Positions 34,901 to 39,380 of a stretch of DNA of 39,380 bases are shown here, piece by piece. The stretch's first letter is position 1, and every line of letters begins with the position of its first letter. Source of the stretch: an uncultured Lachnospiraceae bacterium (GTDB taxonomy: Bacteria > Bacillota > Clostridia > Lachnospirales > Lachnospiraceae); contig ONDV01000011.1 of assembly GCA_900316665.1 (NCBI GenBank), positions 1-39,380 on the forward strand, in the 5' to 3' direction. The position numbers and the translations under genes were made by a program. The notes beneath the pieces are model-generated. The model was given only the letters and a program-made list of their open reading frames with translations, had not been told where the DNA came from and made no database searches.

Positions 34901-34984
34901 ACCGGGAATGAGATTAAACCGAATGGTGATGATAATGTGGCAAAAATCAAACTCAGCAGCATGAATCTGTTCCCGATAGGATGA
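28970..34984 (+). CDS. Giant secreted modular protein of the pilus locus (2004 aa)
   Basis: A basic N-terminus and one hydrophobic segment (about 33-55) suggest an uncleaved signal or membrane anchor. No LPXTG sorting signal is present. Three modules recur, each with a strand like SVINILEIVPEK (about 90), SVINVLDIEPDK (about 739) or IKVLQIRSDGG (about 1398) and later a YDMIYISDG (about 503), YDMVYIGGE (about 813) or YDMIICGFGDSW (about 1463) strand, suggesting Rossmann- or GATase-like folds. EF-hand-like Ca loops DTNGDGKFSMED (about 1225) and DSNGDGLFNEDEE (about 1295) are present. It reminds me of DUF5057 proteins, which I cannot confirm. AAGGAGG precedes the ATG; it follows the GspJ-like gene by 14 bases. 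A tip or surface partner is an inference. Confidence 0.8.
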   Translation: MKGRNFIRFNSGKKAAASPARSQKKIGRKNNNMLKGAGILALVLVGATSLGLITGQNGSVNGGVKIVKASSLPHIDSLKSQMANSANKSVINILEIVPEKNVKDSTLPMYSGELGYLVEGQEGVNFESVLTSIKNPENKVSGKSLREKWANNYLTSLVSLGIMSDRSDAKVDEYPLTANYVEKDNNGGKTYYKEEYPWEYDDPNVKDKEGYKPLSVNESVKAEVKSVDEKENGDWIAPPSSFSIDTEGSYRQDITEFVKASEDILNGDLKKYLFYKADESNMKEYSPSELSELDPKSLSNIFFRKRSDVKDAEWSYTDVSSTGFDHDYTYASLIKLDNTTVMTGKDFKAAVDKGSVTLSDWYCSDGDIIKADKDEQSYLAVNDINKTKGVTLTYAGPGKGNCSLSGITYPDGSDDKDLYTLSFNTTYYKGGYSNNNWFLRYVMNYDESDVSSASDSDKESALKALLSKRAKSVKIDSVAAPDVLISKFDNSQTGQSLNLSDYDMIYISDGIGLCRPADGSADPVGNVPAYSDAEKYSKTPDAEGKVYDISPEVSTYISGTYASNQPETGLGKFVMYDTDILTVKDGSNVSEKASKSNASGLISNLMKKSVYNSSVSGDDLIDAASSTVTGQINGQIDDKFKDGYVYNNSFGFTVNEADTTVTGGRQSSVSAAFNKPYDNKRYTDASSGFFDVYEEITHENNVSVTTGGKKFLDDTSLDEADVLRYAINYSGRRPNNKKSVINVLDIEPDKWSEITERNTPGTGDGNVHASPDFRRILGNGIYNIDNGKDSIRITTMSVAEFIGKTEDIAEKYDMVYIGGEKEKVPSIHKNLLIADDFKSGKSDPYTDYLYYNIGPEYNIQNEAGQGMLDTDYTPNGNGVSHDSAKNNLKYRKSGNDLSKSKMKELIKYANLGYPVILGGTLAKNSHTFYLRAASKNGQRAKSVSLSFYDKNGSLVSIDNKQTVYQMEKYSSSDDDNLWYYIATDDILSNADGVQATINYDGSKSITSILKWDDHSSIPNMIAGCSDNETKIMGETIDKSGNGDSFTVYLWNADGWVAPKIEAVYGYDQSSIKSRDYDMEKVNTNLWKCVIPKQADNTLSYYSYYDSTKTNTSGPIRDLNSGNIFIAQQAKGSGTYDNSYSWSTFDKAGNSDHEIEINEGIADNTSYMYQALMSVRHNDNLMGYYYAKQNPLKVYYAANLSKPEINFLRFTTDDDSSNKNGDKSGDTNGDGKFSMEDGTPVNYHSGDAELPADKLQYTLVKNENSDTFTMKWHLQIVNATEPDVQNDTYTVHLYLDSNGDGLFNEDEEINNLTVTNDTGTISSNGKSFENSDGSAPAKTFNLKCDLDTQHAPVYTISRDIPTGVHGVIPWKLMVESNGETGFHASETGYSYFRSDKKDQIKVLQIRSDGGNGADLSNINDQKIKKIQDFDITIHTVRPKSGISGIVNGGKKFNEWKYEDLNKYDMIICGFGDSWGDLDNNGANLLARYIDDGRPLMVAHDTASFNNMRWDLRNQRQYVGGLSAWNSFWFNDILRDKVKLDIYGVSNRYSYNEAGVKVKNDGIQIGGQKYKGKYYNNQYGISYYDDPTYLYNSGVVAQGNEIPNKTILRTIQNAGYRVAYKPGYGVWDDSTKSSTTDSKLVSSKFKSVNNTQGFTNFLIDWVRNKDGNKYGGLSTTTQVEQVNKGQLTTYPFDVNTKNFGGTDDKLKNSNYMTIAQTHFQYYQLNMDADKIVCWYTLANGDQGRYAYSPQDVVNQYYIFSCGNITYTGAGHSNNMSDDETNLFINTMIAAYRKQQTGASASFMASAAGDQKLSNGTTVVLTNKDSMKDYDDTSDGKTESNLYNYGMFGDTTMNGSYAIDQRVTSVGGGTARVYFRVTDPNIGSSYIGVRFDYEGADQGGNPKYCTISADKYEQINNAESGYTIHRADGSDETYDREIGIRSGITYYIDLPESLTNWLNSDKNTDHSVELELKATVYNTDTGNEIKPNGDDNVAKIKLSSMNLFPIG

Positions 34985-34994
34985 TTCAAAAAGT

Positions 34995-36791
34995 ATGAAG
35001 TTTTATTTCAAAAAAAAGTCCATAAGATACCGTATAGCTGAAAAGCTCGGTAACTTGATCGGCAGAATGAAGTCCTTCTTCAGGAAACCGGGATCCGGTG
35101 AAACGGATTCCGGCAAGGAAGGAGGACTTCCTTTTGTCTTTCTTAAATTTATCCTTAAGTACCGGATATTTGTCATTGTATTTGTCTTTGGTCTTTCGGC
35201 TTTGATCGCAGGGCTTTGTATTCACGGCAGGACGTCGGGTAAAAAGAGAAAGACTGAAGCCGCATCATCTTCTCCAAAAGTAAATAAAACATCAGATAAG
35301 GTCATAGATACCGCGGATTTTTTCCCATGCAGGATAGAATATGATTCCATGAAGGATGATCTGACTATTTATCTTAATGATAACGGCGGAGAGAGGATAT
35401 CCGGGATTTCTTACAGCGTAAAGGTCATGTCTCCTGACGTGAAATCTTCTCTGGATCCTTATCTTCAGGCTCTGAATATCGATAAAAGGGCTGCTGGTAT
35501 TGCTTCTTCTGATGGAAGCGGGGATGAGGCTTATTCTAAAAGTAAATATCAGGCCTTGATAAAGGCTGCACTTGAAACTGATGATCTGGATCCGTCGGTT
35601 TCAGATGATGACAGAGATCCCGGACTCTTTGATGATGACAAGAACATAAAGCTCGTAAAGCGCAGCGGTAAGAGCTTTACCATTAATGACGCTATAAGCC
35701 TCAGACTTAAATATGATCTCGATAATTATAAAAAGAAGCTTTCTTCCATTGACTGTCCGATCTATTCGGATGATGATTCTGACGGGATTATTAAAATAAG
35801 TCCTATAAGTCCCGGTGACTACTATATATGCCTTATACCGCCATCCTGGGATAAGTCTTCGAAGCTGCCGGAGGCGGATGATTATGCCATAAGCGCCACT
35901 GTAAGTTCTGATCTATCTTTTATCCCTCTCGTAAATATCATGGACAAGGTAGAGGAGGATGTGCCGGATCCGGAGGTCAATAATGTGCCGCTTGAGACTG
36001 CTCTTACTGATACAGTGCGCTTTGTACCGTCTGAGACCGAAAATGTCACGAATGCTGACGGCACGGTAACTGCTGTATATTCAGGCTGGCAGACTATTGA
36101 CGGAAAGACTTATTACTATGATCCTGATAATCACGCTCCTGTTACGGGAAATCAGGTAATAGGAGGAGCTATGTACCGTTTCGCTGATGATGGAAGTCTG
36201 GTCCTGAACGATATGGGCATAGACGTGTCGCATCATCAGGGAGATATTGACTGGAACAGGGTTGCGGGATCCGTGTCTTTCGCTATAATAAGGTGCGGAT
36301 ACCGGGGTACGGCTAACGGCGCGATCGGAAAAGACAATATGTTCATGAAGAACATGGCTGGCGCCAAGGCTGCCGGAATAAAGACGGGAATTTATTTCTA
36401 TTCCGGAGCCGAGACTCAGGAGGAAGCCGTGGAAGAGGCTTCCCTTGCCGTAAAGATGGCGAATGACGCTGGCGGCGTTGATCTCCCTATCTATATTGAC
36501 TGGGAAGGAAACGAGAGGACGAATACCGTATCTCCTGCTGATGCTACAGCCATTATCAATGCATTTGCTGCTACTGTAAAGAATGCCGGATATAAGGCAG
36601 GCGTCTATGCCGACAGGAATCATCTGACGACCTCACTTTATCCTTCGCAGTTTTCTGAAGATATTTCCGTCTGGTGCGCCCAGTACAATACAGAGTGCAC
36701 ATACAGCGGCAGATATGATATGTGGCAGTATTCGTCCAGAGGCTCGATCCCCGGTATCAGCGGCAATGTGGATCTTGATAGGAGAAACTGA
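34995..36791 (+). CDS. Membrane-anchored GH25 lysozyme-like muramidase
   Basis: 598 residues. A basic cytoplasmic start of about 50 residues leads to one membrane helix (about 54-72), so the enzyme is held at the membrane with its C-terminus outside. An unrecognised region (about 95-350) follows, then one cell-wall-binding-like repeat (GWQTIDGKTYYYDPD near 363) and a GH25 domain (about 407-595) with MGIDVSHHQGDIDW, GIKTGIYFYSG and the acidic pair in PIYIDWEGN. GH25 enzymes cleave the MurNAc-GlcNAc bond of peptidoglycan. It starts 10 bases after the giant gene, so it may open the wall for the pilus. Its ribosome binding site is poor. Confidence 0.9.
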   Translation: MKFYFKKKSIRYRIAEKLGNLIGRMKSFFRKPGSGETDSGKEGGLPFVFLKFILKYRIFVIVFVFGLSALIAGLCIHGRTSGKKRKTEAASSSPKVNKTSDKVIDTADFFPCRIEYDSMKDDLTIYLNDNGGERISGISYSVKVMSPDVKSSLDPYLQALNIDKRAAGIASSDGSGDEAYSKSKYQALIKAALETDDLDPSVSDDDRDPGLFDDDKNIKLVKRSGKSFTINDAISLRLKYDLDNYKKKLSSIDCPIYSDDDSDGIIKISPISPGDYYICLIPPSWDKSSKLPEADDYAISATVSSDLSFIPLVNIMDKVEEDVPDPEVNNVPLETALTDTVRFVPSETENVTNADGTVTAVYSGWQTIDGKTYYYDPDNHAPVTGNQVIGGAMYRFADDGSLVLNDMGIDVSHHQGDIDWNRVAGSVSFAIIRCGYRGTANGAIGKDNMFMKNMAGAKAAGIKTGIYFYSGAETQEEAVEEASLAVKMANDAGGVDLPIYIDWEGNERTNTVSPADATAIINAFAATVKNAGYKAGVYADRNHLTTSLYPSQFSEDISVWCAQYNTECTYSGRYDMWQYSSRGSIPGISGNVDLDRRN

Positions 36792-36794
36792 CTT

Positions 36795-39203
36795 ATGTAT
36801 TTATCTGAATTAAAAACCGGCGAGAGCGGGCGCGTGAAAATTGTAGGCGGAGACGGAGCGCTGAGACAGCACTTCCTTGATATGGGACTGATACCGGGAG
36901 TGGAAGTGACCCTGATAAAGTTTGCTCCCATGGGAGATCCGCTGGAAGTCAGGCTTCATGGATATGAGCTTACGCTCAGGCTATCTGAAGCCGGGAAGAT
37001 CTTGATCATTCCGGAGGATGACGTGAGAGCTGATGATGGAGTTACGAAGTCCACCGGGCAGTTTTCTGATACGAGATCCGCCGGGACAGTTTCTGCCGGG
37101 AAGTTTTCTGATAGGAGATCCGACGGTAAGTTTCCGCATCCGGGATTTGGTGAAGATGGAAAATATCATGATAAAAAGAATGAGCATCCACTTCCGGACG
37201 ACACTATGATCACTTTTGCCCTGGCGGGTAATCAGAATTCCGGCAAGACGACTCTTTTCAACCAGCTTACCGGAGCCAATCAGCATGTCGGAAATTTTCC
37301 CGGCGTAACGGTAGATAAAAAGACCGGAGTCATCAGAGGTCACGCTCTTACGGAGGTTACTGATCTTCCGGGCATCTATTCCATGTCTCCTTATTCCGCA
37401 GAGGAGGTCGTCTCCAGACAATTTATTCTCGGTGAGAAGCCGAAGGGAATCATAGATATAGTTGACGCTACAAATATAGAGAGAAATCTCTACCTCACGC
37501 TTCAGCTTCTGGAACTGGATGTTCCAATGGTAGTGGCCCTGAATATGATGGATGAGATGCAGGGCAACGGCGGCTATGTCCACATCAATGAGATGGAGGA
37601 GGCGCTTGGCGTTCCAGTTGTGCCGATCTCTGCTGCGAAGAATGAGGGAATTGACGAGCTTATCCGCCATGCCATGCATGTGGCAAAATATCAGGAGAGA
37701 CCGGAAGCCCGCGACATATGCTCATCGGACAGCCGGGGCGGAGCGGTCCACAGAGCCATTCACGGAGTGATGGCTTTAATAGGAGATCACGCTGAGAAAG
37801 CCGGCATACCTGTCCGTTTCGCTGCCACGAAGGTGCTTGAGGGAGACAGTATGGTGATCGACTCTCTTTCTCTTGACGAAAACGAGCGGGAGATGATAGA
37901 GCATATAGCCGTGCAGATGGAGTCGGAGAGCGGGCTTGACAGATCCGCAGCTATAGCTGCCATGCGTTTTGATTATATTGAGCGGGTGGTTTCTGATACT
38001 GTCGTAAAGCCTCGTGTCTCGAAGGAGCACCTTAGGAGTCAGAATATTGACAGGCTGCTGACGGGACGCTATACCGCCATTCCCTGCTTCATAGGGATCA
38101 TGGCTATGGTTTTCTTCTTGACTTTTAACGTGATAGGAGCATTTCTCCAGAATGCCCTTGCTCTCGGAATCGAGAAGCTGGGCATCCTGGCGGATAGTCT
38201 TATGAAGTCCGGCGGCGCCGGCAGGGGCGTGCGATCACTCGTGACTGACGGTATCTTCGGCGGAGTCGGGTCTGTCTTATCCTTCCTGCCGATCATCGTG
38301 GTTCTCTTTTTCTTCCTCTCCCTCCTTGAGGATACGGGATATATGGCGAGGATAGCTTTTGTGATGGACAAGCTCTTAAGGAAGATAGGGCTTTCCGGGC
38401 GAAGCGTCGTGCCCATGCTTATTGGTTTCGGATGCTCCGTGCCCGCAGTTATGTCAACAAGGACTCTTCCGTCAGCGAGAGACAGGAAGATGACTATTAT
38501 GCTGACTCCTTTCATGAGCTGCTCCGCTAAGCTGCCCATTTATGCATTCTTTTCTGCTGCCTTTTTCCCCGGTCATGGTGCCCTTGTCATGGTGGCGCTT
38601 TACTTTACAGGAATCATTGTCGGTATCATTACCGCTCTCATAGGAAAGAATACGGTTTTTAAGGGAGATGCTGTGCCTTTCGTGATGGAACTTCCAAATT
38701 ACAGGCTGCCGAGCTTGAAGAGCGTGGCAAGGCTGCTCTGGGAAAAGTCGAGAGACTTTCTCCAGAAGGCTTTTACCGTGATCTTTGTAGCAACTCTTGT
38801 AATATGGTTTCTCCAGCACTTTACATTAGCCTTCAGATTTACTTCTGATTCATCGCTTTCTTTACTCGCTCTGGTGTCAGGATTTATCGCGCCGGTCTTC
38901 AAACCGCTCGGTTTCGGAGACTGGAGGCTGGTGTCTGCTCTGATTTCAGGCTTCATGGCGAAGGAGAGTGTGGTTTCCACGCTGAATATCCTTATGTCAG
39001 CTGAAACGCTTCATGAGATCCTTACCCCTGTCAAAGCTCTTTCTTATCTTGTTTTCTGCCTGCTATACACTCCATGTGTGGCGGCTATCGCGTCGATTAG
39101 AAGGGAGCTCGGCAGAAAGTGGAGCATATTCGTCGTCATTTTCCAGTGCCTTCTGGCCTGGCTCTGCAGCTTTATCTTCTATAGTATTGCAATGGTGATC
39201 TGA
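36795..39203 (+). CDS. feoB: Ferrous iron transporter, FeoA-FeoB fusion
   Basis: Imports Fe2+ across the cytoplasmic membrane. 802 residues. Residues 1-75 are a FeoA SH3-like domain (LRQHFLDMGLIPGVEV). A low-complexity linker with repeated SDTRSAG / SDRRSDG units (about 76-135) leads to the FeoB G domain: G1 GNQNSGKTT near 143, G3 DLPG, G4 NMMD. The membrane part has the Gate regions (VVPMLIGFGCSVPAVMSTRT, SCSAKLPIYAF). FeoA is usually a separate gene; fusions occur in Clostridia. The gene starts 3 bases after the GH25 stop and may be carried on the pilus transcript. No clear terminator follows. Confidence 0.95.
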   Translation: MYLSELKTGESGRVKIVGGDGALRQHFLDMGLIPGVEVTLIKFAPMGDPLEVRLHGYELTLRLSEAGKILIIPEDDVRADDGVTKSTGQFSDTRSAGTVSAGKFSDRRSDGKFPHPGFGEDGKYHDKKNEHPLPDDTMITFALAGNQNSGKTTLFNQLTGANQHVGNFPGVTVDKKTGVIRGHALTEVTDLPGIYSMSPYSAEEVVSRQFILGEKPKGIIDIVDATNIERNLYLTLQLLELDVPMVVALNMMDEMQGNGGYVHINEMEEALGVPVVPISAAKNEGIDELIRHAMHVAKYQERPEARDICSSDSRGGAVHRAIHGVMALIGDHAEKAGIPVRFAATKVLEGDSMVIDSLSLDENEREMIEHIAVQMESESGLDRSAAIAAMRFDYIERVVSDTVVKPRVSKEHLRSQNIDRLLTGRYTAIPCFIGIMAMVFFLTFNVIGAFLQNALALGIEKLGILADSLMKSGGAGRGVRSLVTDGIFGGVGSVLSFLPIIVVLFFFLSLLEDTGYMARIAFVMDKLLRKIGLSGRSVVPMLIGFGCSVPAVMSTRTLPSARDRKMTIMLTPFMSCSAKLPIYAFFSAAFFPGHGALVMVALYFTGIIVGIITALIGKNTVFKGDAVPFVMELPNYRLPSLKSVARLLWEKSRDFLQKAFTVIFVATLVIWFLQHFTLAFRFTSDSSLSLLALVSGFIAPVFKPLGFGDWRLVSALISGFMAKESVVSTLNILMSAETLHEILTPVKALSYLVFCLLYTPCVAAIASIRRELGRKWSIFVVIFQCLLAWLCSFIFYSIAMVI

Positions 39204-39247
39204 AACAGGATTTTATAAAAAAATATTTGAGATGATAAAAATTTATT

Positions 39248-39380
39248 AAAACTTCCCACATAAATAATGAAAAACTTCGTTGCAAGGATTCATTTGCTTT
39301 TTGCCAAGAGATGTCACAGTGGTGGCTCACAAGTTGTGTTTTTCTGTTTGCTCGCACGCGCTTATTAGCGGCTCTCTGAC
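39248..39380 (+). repeat. Palindromic repeat element, copy C (truncated by window end)
   Basis: Begins with AAAACTTCCCACATAAATAA, then CTTCGTTGCAAGGATTCAT and one arm up to and past the apex hairpin CGCTTATTAGCG. It is the near-identical reverse complement of copy A and matches the right arm and apex of copy B. The window ends inside it. The 44 bases between feoB and the copy are AT-rich and hold nothing else. Confidence 0.9.

Noticed and set aside
36981..37679. 232-residue minus-strand frame opposite feoB
   Set aside because: It mirrors the FeoB G-domain coding region, has no family features, and the sense frame is certain.

Overview
The window looks like chromosomal DNA of an anaerobic low-to-mid GC Firmicute (class Clostridia), most likely a Lachnospiraceae-type bacterium. 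The signs are strong AGGAGG-type ribosome binding sites, frequent GTG/TTG starts, a stand-alone CarD protein, a fused FeoA-FeoB iron transporter, a FliB-like Cys-rich protein, and a type IV pilus locus without any outer-membrane secretin gene. Genus cannot be fixed from the sequence alone.

Layout. 1-1883: end of a palindromic repeat (copy A), a 58-residue Cys-motif protein, tRNA-Leu(UAG), proB and apt. 1917-2178: a complete long palindromic repeat (copy B) and a bidirectional terminator. 2209-5947, minus strand: an Eco47II-like type II restriction enzyme, its C5-cytosine methyltransferase, a HAD phosphatase, a tandem repeat made from the 3' end of the next gene, and a LysR regulator. 6212-14404, plus strand: a FliB-like protein, a carD / unknown / PAP2 / MATE cluster, a DUF308 membrane protein, a small unknown protein, a TetR regulator, an MntP-like membrane protein behind a structured leader, nth, and a MESH1-like HD hydrolase.

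14716-36791 is the main attraction: a Gram-positive type IV pilus locus. Block 1 is pilB, pilT, pilC, two pilins and a prepilin peptidase. Block 2, after a 420-base AT-rich gap with terminator-like hairpins, is a PilM-PilN fusion, PilO, four minor pilin-like proteins that match the GspI/K/H/J set, a 2004-residue secreted protein, and a membrane-anchored GH25 lysozyme. feoAB follows 3 bases later (36795-39203).

A coherent reading is that PilB and PilT drive extension and retraction on PilC, PilMN and PilO form the inner alignment complex, the four minor pilins prime the pilus and build its tip, the giant Ca-motif protein is the likely tip or surface partner, and GH25 opens peptidoglycan. The MshEN-type N-terminus of PilB suggests c-di-GMP control. 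The window begins and ends inside copies of the same palindromic repeat, as a contig broken at a multicopy repeat would.
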